From Candidatus Hadersleviella danica (GTDB lineage: Bacteria > Chloroflexota > Anaerolineae > Promineifilales > Promineifilaceae), in the NCBI GenBank assembly GCA_016711405.1, contig JADJSZ010000026.1, positions 37,942 through 101,941 of the forward strand: 64,000 bases of DNA, written 5' to 3'. The notes below the pieces were generated by a model that was not told the DNA's origin, did no database searches, and worked only from the letters and a program-made list of their open reading frames with translations. The first letter of the stretch is position 1. Each line of letters opens with the position of its first letter. This document shows positions 7,645 through 17,900 of the stretch, one piece after another. A program made the position numbers and the translations under genes.

Positions 7645-8357
7645 CGAACATCATCATTTTTGGCGCAAGCAGGGGATTGGGAGCAGGTTTGGCCGAAGGC
7701 GTGCCGCAGGTTGGGGATACAGTTTGGCTCGTCTCACGCGGCCGACCGCGCCAGTTAGAAGCGGCCGATGGCATCACCCGCCATTGGTTGCAAGTAGACT
7801 TGGCGCAAGAGACGGCCGCCGACGAAATCGGCCGTGCCTTGGGCAACACCCCCCTCGACGTGCTCATTTACAACGCGGGCATCTGGGAAAACAGCGCCTT
7901 TAGCTCCCGCTACCAGTTCGAGGCGGTCACGGCCGCCGAAAACCAGCGCATCCTCACCGTCAACTTGTTGTCGGCCGTCCACTGCCTCCACGCCCTCGTG
8001 CCCAACGTGCGCCAATCTGCCAGCGGCAAAATCATCCTCATCGGCTCCACCTCCGGGCTGGAAAACGTCCGCGCCCCCGAAGTGGCCTACAACGCCTCCA
8101 AATTCGGCTTGCGCGGCGTGGCTCACGCCCTGCGCGAAAACCTTCGTGCCGACCATGTGGCCGTCACTTGCCTCAACCCCGGCTCGCTGAACACCAGCAC
8201 CCCGCTGGCGGCTGGGGCAGAAGCGGCCGGCCGTGCCCAACCCGATTGCATCCCCTTGGCCGATATGGTCGCCATCGTCCGCTGTCTCATCCAGCTCTCC
8301 CCCTACACCTGCGTCAAAGAAATGGACATCCCCGCCATGTTGGATGTTCATGTATGA
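7641..8357 (+). CDS. Short-chain dehydrogenase/reductase
   Basis: A 238-residue classical SDR. The NAD(P) motif GASRGLG lies at residues 8-14, NAG at about 77, the catalytic Ser in IGSTSG at about 136, and the YNASK active site at about 152-156. SDRs of this kind oxidise or reduce alcohols and ketones with NAD(P)H in the cytoplasm; no substrate can be inferred. Its ATG overlaps the upstream stop codon, so it is probably in one transcription unit with the coiled-coil protein. Confidence 0.85.
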   Translation: MTNIIIFGASRGLGAGLAEGVPQVGDTVWLVSRGRPRQLEAADGITRHWLQVDLAQETAADEIGRALGNTPLDVLIYNAGIWENSAFSSRYQFEAVTAAENQRILTVNLLSAVHCLHALVPNVRQSASGKIILIGSTSGLENVRAPEVAYNASKFGLRGVAHALRENLRADHVAVTCLNPGSLNTSTPLAAGAEAAGRAQPDCIPLADMVAIVRCLIQLSPYTCVKEMDIPAMLDVHV

Positions 8358-8368
8358 GAAGGAAACGT

Positions 8369-8451
8369 ATTGGTTACTGGTTATTCGTGGTTAGTTGCTG
8401 GTTTGTCCGTCCCATTCACAATTAAAACTTCACCATTCACCATTCACAATT
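8369..8451. repeat. TGGTTACTGGTTATTCG and ATTCACA/ATTCACC arrays
   Basis: Mixed heptamer-like repeats fill the whole gap. The ATTCACC and ATTCACA copies run to the base before the ATG of the glycosyltransferase. Confidence 0.75.
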
Positions 8452-9598
8452 ATGCACCTCGCCCTGAACGCCTATTTTTGGAACCAGCCCCATACGGGGA
8501 GCGGCCAGTACTTGCGCCAACTCGTCTACCATTTCAACCGCTATGTGTCTGATTTGGAGATTACGCTGGTGTGGCCCCACACGGCCGCCACTCCCCCTCG
8601 CCGATGTCCCTCCCAGTGTCAAAATCCACCCCGTGGCCATACGGGCGGGGCATGTGGGCAAAGTGTTCTTCGAGCAGGTGCAATTCCCCCGCGCTTGTCG
8701 CGCCATCGCGGCCGATGTAGCCCATGTGCCCTACTGGGGCGCACCCTTGCGCTCGGCCATCCCCCTCGTCGTCACCATTCATGATGTGATTCCTCTGCTG
8801 GTGCCCGCTTACCAAAACACGGCCGCCAGCCGCCTCTACAACGCCCTCGTCTCCGCCAGCGCACGGGGAGCCACCCACATCATCACCGATTCCCGCGCCA
8901 GCCAAGCGGACATTGTGCGCCTGCTGGGCGTGCCCGAAACGCTGGTCAGCCCCATTTATTTGGGCGTGGGCAGTGAATTCACCCCCAACGACAACTTTTT
9001 GCTCGATATGGCCATCCGCCAAAAATACAAGTTGCCCGATAGCTATGTGCTGTATTTGGGTGGCTATGCCCTCCACAAAAACATCGCCCAACTGTTGCTG
9101 GCCTACACCTATGTCGCCCAAGCGATGGGCGAAGATTACCCGCTGGTGTTGGCGGGAACCAAGCCAGCCGTCTCTCCCCCCCAATTCCCCGATTACGAGG
9201 CGTATATCGAAAAGCTGGGTCTCACCAAAATGGTGCGTTGGATTGGCTACGTGGAGGAGGCGGACAAGCCCGTGATTTATCGCTCGGCCGAATGTTTTGT
9301 GTTCCCCAGTCGGTATGAGGGGTTTGGCTTCCCGCCGCTGGAGGCAATGGCTTGTAACGTGCCTGTTGTCACCACGGCCGCGCCCGGCATCGAAGAGGTG
9401 GTGGGCGATGCGGCGATGGCTGTAGACCCCGACGACGAGCGACAACTGGGCGGCGCCATCATTGCAACCCTGATACAGGAAAATTTAGCGGCCGATTTAC
9501 GCGCCAAGGGCACCGCCCGCGCCCGCGAATTTACGTGGGAAAAGACAATGGCGGCCACCTTGGCCGTGTATGAACAGGTGGTGGGGGGCAGTGGTTAG
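8452..9598 (+). CDS. GT4-family glycosyltransferase (frameshifted)
   Basis: A GT-B glycosyltransferase of about 381 residues. The N-terminal part starts MHLALNAYFWNQPHTGSGQYL (glycine-rich acceptor loop). After a break at about 8583-8593 the frame continues PLPLADVPPS. Removing one base restores a continuous protein. The C-terminal domain has the family E-x7-E motif in RYEGFGFPPLEAMACNVPVV, about residues 285-304, and the G[V/I]GSEF hinge in VGSEFTPND. It probably transfers a sugar from a nucleotide-sugar to an envelope or exopolysaccharide acceptor. The gene stands alone between repeat arrays and a strong terminator. Confidence 0.82.
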
Positions 9599-9641
9599 TG
9601 GTTAGTGGTCTGGTAGGGGAACCCCTACAGGGACTGGGGAC

Positions 9642-9690
9642 AAAAAAAGTGGGGTGCGAGGAATATCCTCGCACCCCACTTTTTACTTCT
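9642..9690. terminator. Bidirectional Rho-independent terminator
   Basis: A perfect stem of about 14 bp (AGTGGGGTGCGAGG and its complement) with a 4-5 base loop, flanked by A7 on the left and T5 on the right. It can terminate both the glycosyltransferase (+) and the lipoprotein gene (-), which converge here. Confidence 0.93.
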
Positions 9691-9710
9691 TACTTCTTAC
9701 TTCGCGCGAC

Positions 9711-10304
9711 TTATTCAGCCACGGCGACGAAGGAGAAGGTGTTGACCACCCGCCCCACAAGGGCTTGGTAGTCTTCGGCTTCACTGGCAGGGTAGGCGGC
9801 CATGACCAGCGCGGCCGTTTCCCCTTGCACGATAATATACACCTCGGCCCGAGCTTGGATGGAACCTTGTTGGGCCTCGAGAATCAACTTGGCGGCGGGG
9901 TTGTTGTTCACCGTCACGGCCGTGACATCTTCCACAACCTTGGCCTCATCATCCTCTTCTTGCATCCCCGCCAACATGTCCCCTTTGAACTCGTTCATAA
10001 TGGCGGTTGGGTCGGTATCCTCAAACAAGAAGGTGGGGAGGGTCATCACTTGGATGAGGCTCCCGCCATCGTATTCGAGGTCTAACTGAACATCGGCCGC
10101 CGACTTGAACTCGACCATGCCATCTTCAGAAGTCCCTTGCACCCAAGTGGTGGGGTATTCCAGCGCAAAACCGAACTCTGTATCGGTGTACGCTTGCAGG
10201 GGGACGGGGGTGGGTTCGGCCGCGCCGCCACAAGCGACGAGGAACAGGGCGAGCACGGCCAGCAACCCAGCCATACTCCAAACAGATTTCATACGTGCGA
10301 TCAT
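9711..10304 (-). CDS. Lipoprotein with PsbP/DUF-like domain
   Basis: A secreted lipoprotein of about 197 residues. The signal peptide runs MKSVWSMAGLLAVLALFL and ends in lipobox LVAC followed by GG. The mature part has FGFALEYPTTWVQ, a motif shared with small beta-sandwich domains of the PsbP-like type, and ends with VVNTFSFV. The start is ATG at 10302-10304, because GGAGG lies 6 bases upstream (10311-10315). A similar domain (LTISHPADWV) is present in the large lipoprotein encoded just upstream on the same strand, so the two are likely paralogous surface proteins. Function unknown. Confidence 0.75.
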   Translation of the reverse strand: MIARMKSVWSMAGLLAVLALFLVACGGAAEPTPVPLQAYTDTEFGFALEYPTTWVQGTSEDGMVEFKSAADVQLDLEYDGGSLIQVMTLPTFLFEDTDPTAIMNEFKGDMLAGMQEEDDEAKVVEDVTAVTVNNNPAAKLILEAQQGSIQARAEVYIIVQGETAALVMAAYPASEAEDYQALVGRVVNTFSFVAVAE

Positions 10305-10482
10305 TTTATCCTCCATGGGAAAATAATTTTGTGCCCCAACGGCCGTGCAAAACCACAGGCATGGGCGACACAAAGACGATAAAGACATGGCAACGCCAAT
10401 AAGTGTGAATATAACACTAATTAGAAACCATGTATAGCCGTAGTTTACAGGAAAAGTGAAATTTGCACGGCCGTTTGCCCCA

Positions 10483-10521
10483 AAAAACAAACCTGACAAG
10501 CCATTTCGACTTGTCAGGTTT
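10483..10521 (-). terminator. Rho-independent terminator
   Basis: A 12-bp stem (AAACCTGACAAG and complement) with a 9-base loop. On the minus strand it is followed by T6, so it should terminate the large lipoprotein gene. Confidence 0.9.
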
Positions 10522-10567
10522 GCTTCCAGCTTTCAGCTTATGGCTTAAGGCTTACGGCTTAAAACCT

Positions 10568-13207
10568 CTACGGCACAAGGCGGAACAAACCACCACCCAG
10601 ACCGCTATCACCAGTCGCTACCCAAACTGCGCCTGCATTGTCCACCATTACGGCGCGGAAACTCTCCATGGGCAAGCCCTCCGCCACCGTATAGCGCATA
10701 GACCACGCATCTACGCCGTTGTAGTAAAACAGGCCATTGTTATCATCCCCACCAGAGCCGAAGAAGCTATTGGTGCGGAAAGCTGTCACATACACCTCGC
10801 CCGAGGGCAACACAGCAATATCGCTGATGGAGCCTGTCACAACGGGGTCTTTGCGAACCGCCCCATCTTGGTAATAGGCCAAGCCAGTGCCCGTGCCCAG
10901 CACAATGGCACCATCGGGGTAAAGCGCAAGGGCGGCAATGTATTTGCTGGGCAGTTCGACATACGTCTCATCGAGCAGAACTGTCCATGTTTCGCCCTCC
11001 AATTGGAGCAACCCTTCGGTGGTGGCGGCATACATAACCCCATCGGCAAAGAGCAAATCACGGATGTTGCCACTGTCCCACCCTTCGGTTTCGCCCACAT
11101 TGGTAATGTCTTCGCCTTCAATGATGACATACCCCCCATCGCCGCCGACGTAAACACGGCCGTCGCTGTCCAACTCTATCGCATTATAGGTGATGGGCAA
11201 AATGACAGGGTTCTCGGCGTAGCGGTCATATTTGGTCAGCCGTTGGCCATCGAACAGTTGAATGCCCGAGCTGGTGGCAAACCAGAGCGTGCCATCGGCC
11301 GCTTCCACCATATCATTGGGGTACACATCGGCCAAAGGTGTCCAAGCCGTCACATCCACATCCGTGCGGAGCAACGTTTCGCCCCAGACCCAGATGGTGC
11401 CGTCGCTGGTTTGGTGCAACCCACTGAAGAAGTTATAAGGAGCTTCGCCAGCCAATTGGTAACTCGTCCATGCCGTGCCATCAAAATGCGCCACCCCATT
11501 GTCGAGCGCCACATAGGGGTTGCCATCCGCATCCAGCTTTAGGCCAGAGATGCGGCTTTGGGCGGGCAAATTGGGGTCGCTATAGGTGCTGTAGTTATCG
11601 AAGCAGTCACCTGTGGCGGGGTCAAAGCGGCAAATGTCCGAGGTGAAACCGAGCCACATATCACCGTTGGGGGCAAATTCGATGTGGCTGGGGCCAAAAT
11701 AGGAGATGGCGGCACTGTTGTCGCGAGTAAAGGCGACATATTCGCCGTTGCTTTGGCGTTGGAAGAGGCCATCGCTGGCGGCAAACCAGAAGGTGCCATC
11801 AGGGGCTTGGGCCACATCGGAGATGCTGTCGTCGGGGGTGTTGGCGTTGGCTTCGCTGTAGACGGTCACTGTGCCATCGGCCGCAATTTGAGAAGCCCCG
11901 CGATAATTGGTGGTCGCCCACACATCGGTGCCAATCGGTATCAGCTCCACGGTGGAGAACCACGCCAGCCCATTGTCATCCTCGGTGTAGGAGGTCAGCG
12001 TGCCTGTGGCAAGGTCGAGAATCGAGACATCGTCGTGGTCGAGCAAGAGGCGGTTGTTGGCCGCATCACAAGCCATGTCGAAAATACCTGTGTCAATGTC
12101 GAAACCAATCGCCGCGCCGCTCTCCCAGCCGTCGGTCGCGTCATCGTACAGAACCAACCCCCGGCGCGTGCCCACAATGAGCCTGTCTACACCGTTGACA
12201 GGGCAAACTTCGACGCTGAAGGTGCCAATGTCGGGCAAGCCATCCAGCGGGGTGTATTTACGGCCGCTTCCCGTCGCCATATCATAAGCAACCAACCCAC
12301 CGGGGCTGACTGTCCAGATTTGGCCATTGTAGATGGCCGCTTCACGGGCAGGGTTGGCATTGCTGAAGATGTAAGCACCAGATGGCCAAACGGTGGTGGT
12401 GGCTTCTGGAGCAGGTGCCACGGCCGGGTTGCCCACCACGGCGGCAGGTTCTTCAACCACTTCTGGCTCGGCCGTGGGTTCGGCCACGGCTTCGGTTGTC
12501 GGTTCGGCCGTGGGTTCGGCGGCCACGGGCAATTCGCCAATCGAAATACTGTTGACCATCGCTTCGACGACAGGGTTCAGGGCGGCTTGGCTGTCACTGG
12601 CCACGGCCGTCAGCAAGATGATGACGCGCTCGCCTTGGACGATGGCATAGAGATTGCCGCCAATCGCCACGCCTGTCTCGGTTGTGCCCGAGTAGTTTTG
12701 CACGGCTCCTGTTTGCCCAGCCACGGTGGCGGCCGTTGGTTCACCTGCGGCGACCATGCTCGCCTCGCCTTCTGCTCCTTCGGCAAAGAAGAACGAGCCA
12801 AACGTTTTAGCCACGTCCACGGGGTTACTGGCCGAGCCATCCGTAACCATGAAGGACATTTCCTCAACCGTAGAAGCCAAGAGCGTGACGACACCACCTT
12901 CGGCAATGTCTCCGGGGTCGGCCGCGAGCAACGCCGCATCGGAAGCAAGCAAGATGGAGCCACTGGTATCATCTGCTTCAGCCACCCAGTCGGCGGGGTG
13001 GGAGATGGTCAAAGCCAGTGTTTCGCTCTCGAGCTGGACAAAGCCAGCGGTGGGGTCGGGCACGGCCGTGGGGGGCACGGCCGTTGGGACGGCCGTCGGC
13101 GCGGTGGTGGCAGGCACGGCCGTTGGCTCCTCATCCCCTCCCCCACACGCCACCAAAAACAACAGAGTTAAGAGGGTCAAAACTTTCCAAATACCTTTAG
13201 ACATCAT
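10568..13207 (-). CDS. Large beta-propeller lipoprotein
   Basis: An 879-residue exported protein. The signal peptide ends in LFLVACGGG, giving a lipid-anchored Cys. A Thr/Ala/Pro linker (TAVPTAVPPTAVP) leads to a PsbP-like domain at about 55-225 (LTISHPADWVAEAD), like that of the neighbouring lipoprotein. A Glu/Pro/Thr linker follows. The rest is a repeat region where units such as DGTIWVWGETL, DGTLWFATSSG, DGRVYVGGDGG and AGAVWVATGDSG recur every 40-50 residues. This is the pattern of two-component regulator propeller (Reg_prop) blades. No histidine kinase part is attached. It probably senses or binds a ligand at the cell surface. AGGAG precedes tandem ATG codons. Confidence 0.78.
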   Translation of the reverse strand: MMSKGIWKVLTLLTLLFLVACGGGDEEPTAVPATTAPTAVPTAVPPTAVPDPTAGFVQLESETLALTISHPADWVAEADDTSGSILLASDAALLAADPGDIAEGGVVTLLASTVEEMSFMVTDGSASNPVDVAKTFGSFFFAEGAEGEASMVAAGEPTAATVAGQTGAVQNYSGTTETGVAIGGNLYAIVQGERVIILLTAVASDSQAALNPVVEAMVNSISIGELPVAAEPTAEPTTEAVAEPTAEPEVVEEPAAVVGNPAVAPAPEATTTVWPSGAYIFSNANPAREAAIYNGQIWTVSPGGLVAYDMATGSGRKYTPLDGLPDIGTFSVEVCPVNGVDRLIVGTRRGLVLYDDATDGWESGAAIGFDIDTGIFDMACDAANNRLLLDHDDVSILDLATGTLTSYTEDDNGLAWFSTVELIPIGTDVWATTNYRGASQIAADGTVTVYSEANANTPDDSISDVAQAPDGTFWFAASDGLFQRQSNGEYVAFTRDNSAAISYFGPSHIEFAPNGDMWLGFTSDICRFDPATGDCFDNYSTYSDPNLPAQSRISGLKLDADGNPYVALDNGVAHFDGTAWTSYQLAGEAPYNFFSGLHQTSDGTIWVWGETLLRTDVDVTAWTPLADVYPNDMVEAADGTLWFATSSGIQLFDGQRLTKYDRYAENPVILPITYNAIELDSDGRVYVGGDGGYVIIEGEDITNVGETEGWDSGNIRDLLFADGVMYAATTEGLLQLEGETWTVLLDETYVELPSKYIAALALYPDGAIVLGTGTGLAYYQDGAVRKDPVVTGSISDIAVLPSGEVYVTAFRTNSFFGSGGDDNNGLFYYNGVDAWSMRYTVAEGLPMESFRAVMVDNAGAVWVATGDSGLGGGLFRLVP

Positions 13208-13227
13208 GTTCTCCTGTTTGAACTTTC

Positions 13228-13315
13228 AGCGGTCGGTTTTAGCTATTAGCTATTAGCTATTAGCTTTCAATCACCAGCGACACCTCTTTTACTTCTTCTA
13301 TTTACTTTTTACTTC
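13228..13315. repeat. AGCTATT and CTTCTTTACTTTTTA repeats
   Basis: Four direct copies of TTAGCTA lie at 13237-13266, and pyrimidine-rich ACTTCTT repeats run up to the stop of the TMEM43-like gene. Confidence 0.75.
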
Positions 13316-14452
13316 TTACAACTCACTCCCCGCGAGTTTCCCCTCACCCTTCTTCTGCCGTTGGATGAAGAAGTAAGCGAGGCCAGCGACAATCACAAAG
13401 GCCAAGATGAGACCCCAAATGCTTTGCAATAGGGCGGATAGCAACGTGGCTACGAACCAGAACACAAAGGCCACCCCAAAGGCGATGACACCAATCATGC
13501 CACGGCCGAGCCGCCCCAAGATGGGCAACACATCCAAAAAGGTGGTCACAGGGCCAACAATCAGCATCAGCCCCATCCACATGGCGAAAAAGCTACCAAT
13601 TCGCAAGCCCCACAAACTGGCACGATAGGCCGATTCTATAGCGGCCAAACCATCGGCGCGGCTCCCTTCATGCACTTGGTAGAGGATATTGTCGCCCTTG
13701 TGCCAATAGGGCACGATACGGCCGCCTTCCTGCTGGCCAAACACCGTGGCATTGATGCCGCTGGGCACGGCCGTGTACCGAATCCGCACATCCCCCACCT
13801 CGGGCGAGTTGAGCGAACCACTCCCCTCAAAGAGGTAATCCCCCGCAATGACCAAGCGCGTATCGTCCACCACATTGGCACTGTTCAGCGCCACTGTTTC
13901 GGCCGAGGGGAGCGCCAATTGCTTTAAATCTAGCCCGTAAGCGCCGATTTGGGCGGCCGTGGACAGAAATTCAGCCTGCTCATAAGGCATGGAAGAGGGG
14001 TTACTGTGCCCCCGTGGCTCCTTAAAATTATCCGAATCGGCAGGGCTAAAAACCCACTCCTTCTCATAGGTGTATTCAGTTGTCGTTGTCTGGCTACCCC
14101 CTGTGTTCGTTTCGGTATTGCTTTTGCTCTCTTCCACCCACGCATACATCTGCACCTCGCGGTTCAGGGCGAGGTAAGCGCCGGGGCGCAAGCCGAGGGG
14201 GTCGCCAATGGGTTCGGCCGCTTGCAACACACCCGTAGCGGCCACCATCTGGCCGTCGGTGCTGTTGTCCACGCTGGCCGTGGTGATGGCCACGCTATCG
14301 GCCGCGACATCGGCCATATTCGGCCGACCCTCGTTGTACCAAATCAGCCCAAAGCTACAGAAAAACAACCCAAAACCAAACAACACCCCCACCACCGAAT
14401 TCAACAACCGTTGCCCCCAACTCGTCCGCGTCACTTCAGTTATTTTGGCCAT
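13316..14452 (-). CDS. TMEM43 (LUMA/DUF1625) family membrane protein
   Basis: A 378-residue protein with one N-terminal transmembrane segment (about residues 17-38, GVLFGFGLFFCSFGLIWYNEG) and three more near the C-terminus (about 285-365). Between them lies a large domain. The NEGR motif after the first helix and the long extracytoplasmic domain match the TMEM43 family, which is conserved from bacteria to humans and has no agreed bacterial function. Length is close to the family norm. A basic tail (QRQKKGEGK) follows the last helix. The neighbouring genes encode exported lipoproteins, so an envelope role is plausible. Confidence 0.78.
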   Translation of the reverse strand: MAKITEVTRTSWGQRLLNSVVGVLFGFGLFFCSFGLIWYNEGRPNMADVAADSVAITTASVDNSTDGQMVAATGVLQAAEPIGDPLGLRPGAYLALNREVQMYAWVEESKSNTETNTGGSQTTTTEYTYEKEWVFSPADSDNFKEPRGHSNPSSMPYEQAEFLSTAAQIGAYGLDLKQLALPSAETVALNSANVVDDTRLVIAGDYLFEGSGSLNSPEVGDVRIRYTAVPSGINATVFGQQEGGRIVPYWHKGDNILYQVHEGSRADGLAAIESAYRASLWGLRIGSFFAMWMGLMLIVGPVTTFLDVLPILGRLGRGMIGVIAFGVAFVFWFVATLLSALLQSIWGLILAFVIVAGLAYFFIQRQKKGEGKLAGSEL

Positions 14453-14471
14453 TTCTTGTCTCCTGATTTAT

Positions 14472-14527
14472 TAAGTGGTTAGTGGTTAGTGGTTCTCTAG
14501 CCACTAACCACTAATCACTAACCACTG
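14472..14527. repeat. TTAGTGG / CCACTAA inverted heptamer arrays
   Basis: Three TTAGTGG copies, a CTCTAG spacer, then about four CCACTAA-type copies. The two arms are reverse complements and could form a stem of about 20 bp. The right arm encodes the end (VVSD, stop) of the small protein at 14511. Confidence 0.9.
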
Positions 14528-14708
14528 TATTCACTCCCTGTTCCCCACTCCATTCCTCCAAAAAATGGAGCATTTCGCGCACGGTGGCAAAATGGCGCAC
14601 TTGTTCTGTGTGCGGGTCTAGCAAGGATGCCCGCCACGGCCGTTCTGCGCTGTCGCGCCACAAGCGCAGAAGGAAAGATTGATACGTCAGTCCTTGCTCT
14701 AGCCTCAT
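14511..14708 (-). CDS. Small hypothetical protein (65 aa)
   Basis: A short protein containing RPWRASLLDPHTEQVRHFATVREMLHFL-type sequence, a pattern I associate with small Chloroflexota proteins of about 60-70 residues that have a beta-hairpin followed by a helix (REMLHFLEEW). The last residues VVSD and the TAG stop come from a TTAGTGG repeat. The start ATG follows GAAGGAGAG-like bases (complement of 14709-14720), a good ribosome-binding site. Function unknown. Confidence 0.6.
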   Translation of the reverse strand: MRLEQGLTYQSFLLRLWRDSAERPWRASLLDPHTEQVRHFATVREMLHFLEEWSGEQGVNTVVSD

Positions 14709-14879
14709 AAACTCTCCTTCGGGGCCTTAGAAACCAATGAGCAGTGGCAAATGGCAACGAATTTCCAATCCCCTTTCGTTTCCTCTTTTTTGAAAATGCG
14801 CTTCCTAGGGTGTAGCATTAAGCGCTACATCACCTTAGGACTACAATACCAAACCAAACGCTTTGGAATCGCTCTGAAA

Positions 14880-14956
14880 AACAGCCATAAGCCGTAAGCT
14901 ATAAGCCGTAAGCATTCGGCGACAGCTTACAGCTTACGGCTTATGGCCTATAGCTT
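14880..14956. repeat. AGCCGTA/AGCTATA inverted arrays (hairpin)
   Basis: Four to five copies of ATAAGCCGTAAGCT-like repeats, a short spacer (ATTCGGCGAC), then the reverse complements AGCTTACGGCTTATGG. The array ends at the ATG of the BTAD regulator, so the hairpin would lie in its mRNA leader. The same family is at 36228-36302. Confidence 0.9.
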
Positions 14957-17900
14957 ATGTCCGACATCCTTTCCCTGCGGCTTCTCGGTGGGTTAACCAC
15001 CACCCTTGGCACATCCTCTCCTCCCCCCCTGCGCTTTCCCTCCACTCGCGCCGAGCTGTTCCTCGCTTATCTCGCCCTCAACCCCAACCCCCATTCCCGC
15101 GAAGAACTGGCTGATTTTCTGTGGGACGGCCGCCCCCGCAAGCAAGTCCTCAGCAATTTGCGCTCCCTCCTCGCCCAACTGCCCGATGAAGTTAAGCCTT
15201 ATGTCTTAGCGGACAGGCAAACCATCGGAATTAACCCCGCCTTGCCCATTTGGGTAGATGCGCTGGCTTTTGCCCAGCAAACGGCCGCGCCCACCACCTC
15301 CTCCCAATTGGCCGCCGTCATCGAGCTTTACAGGGGCGATTTTTTAGAAGGCGTGTTCGCCCGCGAGAGCCATGGCCTTGAGGAATGGGCGGCCGTCTGG
15401 CGCGAACGATTGCGCCACAACGCCCACCAAGCCCACCTAAAGTTGGCCGAAGAAGGGCTGTATCGGCGGCAATACGAGCTGGGGATTCAACACGGCCGCC
15501 TCGCTCTGCAACTCGACCCATTCAACGAAACGGCCGTGCGCCTGCTCCTGCGCCTGTTTGCCCGCGCTGGCCAGCGCAACGCCGCCCTGTTGCACTACCA
15601 AAACTTCCGCCACTTGTTGGCCGAAGAGATGGGCATTCCCCCCACGGCCGAAACCATCCGACTCAACGACCGCATTCGGTTGGCGCGGCAACCCATCCCC
15701 CACCACCTGCCCAGCCCACCCACCCCCTTCATTGGCCGCGAACCCGAACTCGCCACCCTCGAAACCTTGCTCGACCAGCCCACCACAAGGCTCATCTCCA
15801 TTGTGGGGCTGGGGGGCAGTGGCAAAACGCGGCTGGCCACCCATGTGGCCGACGGCCGACAGGGGGAATACCTCAATGGCATCCACTTTATTGCCCTTGC
15901 GGGGGTGGAAGACCACGCCTATTTGCCCACCAGCTTGGCCACCCAACTCGATGTGCCTTTGCAAAGCAGTGCCCCTGCCCTGCCCCAACTCCTCGCCCAC
16001 CTGCGCGAGCAGGAAATGCTCCTCATCTTGGACAACTTGGAGCATCTGGCGGCCGAGGGGGCTAGTTTGGTGGCGCAACTGCTCACGGCCGCACCCGATG
16101 TCACCCTCCTCGTCACCTCCCGCGAGCCACTGGGCTTGCCCGAAGAGCAAATTGTGCCCCTTGCGGGCTTGCCGCTGGCCGACACGGCCGACCCCGCCGG
16201 GCGGCTGTTTGCGCAGTGCGCCCAGCGGAGCCAAGCTGGTTTTGTGTACCAAGGAGAAGTGGCCACGGCCGTGCAACAAATCTGCCACGCCGTCGAAGGG
16301 TTGCCGCTGGCCATCGAGCTGGCCGCCGCCTTGTTGCCCCAACAGCCCATCCAGCGCATCGCGGCCGAAATCCAACACACCCTCGCCAATCTCACCAGCC
16401 GCTGGCGCGATATACCCACCCGTCACCGCAGTCTAACGGCCACCTTCGATTATTCGTGGAACCTGCTCACGGCCGAGGAACAAGCCGCTTTGGCGGGGCT
16501 GGCTCTCTTCCGCCAGCCATTTGAGACGGCCGCCGCCGCCAAAATTGCCCATGCCACCCCCGCCCTGCTCGGCCAACTCGCCCGCAAATCGCTGGTGCAA
16601 CCACAGGGCGAAGGCAGGTCCGAGTTGCTGGCCATGGTGCGCCAGTTTGCCTACGACAAATTAGAAGAGCGTGGGGAATTGGCGGCCGTGGCGGCCAACC
16701 ACGGCCGTTATCATCTCCACTTTTTAGCCACCCAAGAACCGCTCCTCAACGGAGCCGATTTGCCCGCCGCCCTGCAAGCCATCGCCCCCAGATTGCAAGA
16801 GTTTCGCGCCGCATGGCAGTGGGGGGTGCAACAAGAGGCGTGGCCCTTGCTCGAAGGCGCCATCGAGAGTTTGGCACTCTTCTTCGAGGCCAAAGGGTGG
16901 ACATTTGACGGCCTGACATGGTTCAGCGAGACAGTGGCCGCCCTGCCCGCCAGCGCACCGGGGGTGTTGCGCGGCCGTTTGCTCAGTTGGCTGGGCTATT
17001 GCCAAGAGCGCACAGGGCAATTGGCCGAAGCCCAAGCCACCTTGTTGGAGAGCCTGACCTTGCTCGAAACATATCCCCGCTGGGCAGGCTTCGTCCACAA
17101 ACACCTCGGCACCGTCGCCTATAGCCAAGGTCTCTATGAACAAGCGGAAGGGTATTACCACACCGCCATCGCCCTCTACGAAGAAATAGGGTTTAGCCCC
17201 GGACTTTCTATTTGTTTAACCAGTTTCGCTTTTGTGCGGCTCGATATGGGGGCCGTGGCCGAAAGTGAGGCGCTGGCCCAACGGGGCTTGGCCTTGGCCG
17301 AGGAGATGGGCAACCAGCGCGAAATGGCCATTGCCCTTGCCGTTTTGGGGCGTTTGGCCGAGCGCGAAGGGGATTACGGCCGTGCCCAAACCATCTACCG
17401 CGACAATCTCGCTCTGTGTGAACGATTGGGGGATGTGGCGGGACTGGCTTATGGGCATCATCGGCTGGGCAACTTGGTACGCCAACTGGGGCAATTGGCC
17501 GAGGCCAAAAGCCATTATGAGGCGGGTTTGGAGCAAGCGGAGCGGCTTCACGACCCGTGGTGGCGGGCACTTTTTGCGGTGCGGCTGGGCAATTTGGCGC
17601 AAGAGCAGTTGGCGTATGGCGAAGCCCAGCGGCTGTACCACGAGGCGCGTCATTTGTGTGAACAGATGGGGGATAGACGGGGCATGGCCATTACGGAGCT
17701 TCATTTGGGAACCACGGCCGCCGCTCTCGGCCATGAGTCGGCCGCATTTGCCCACCTGATGGCCAGCCTAGAAACAGCTTCGGCCATCCAATTCATGCCC
17801 ACTGCCCTCGAGGCGTTGCTCCGCTTGGCGCAACGGGAGCAGGAGCAGTGGCCTGAATGGCTCCTTGCGCGGGCTGTTGCCTTTGTGCGCCAGCACCCCG

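Noticed and set aside
11558..13171. 537-residue open frame on the plus strand
   Set aside because: It is antisense to the beta-propeller lipoprotein, whose signal peptide, lipobox and repeats are clear. The plus frame is Gly/Arg/His-rich with no motif, as expected in GC-rich shadows.
15437..16426. 329-residue minus-strand frame
   Set aside because: Antisense to the BTAD-STAND regulator; composition is typical of a shadow frame.
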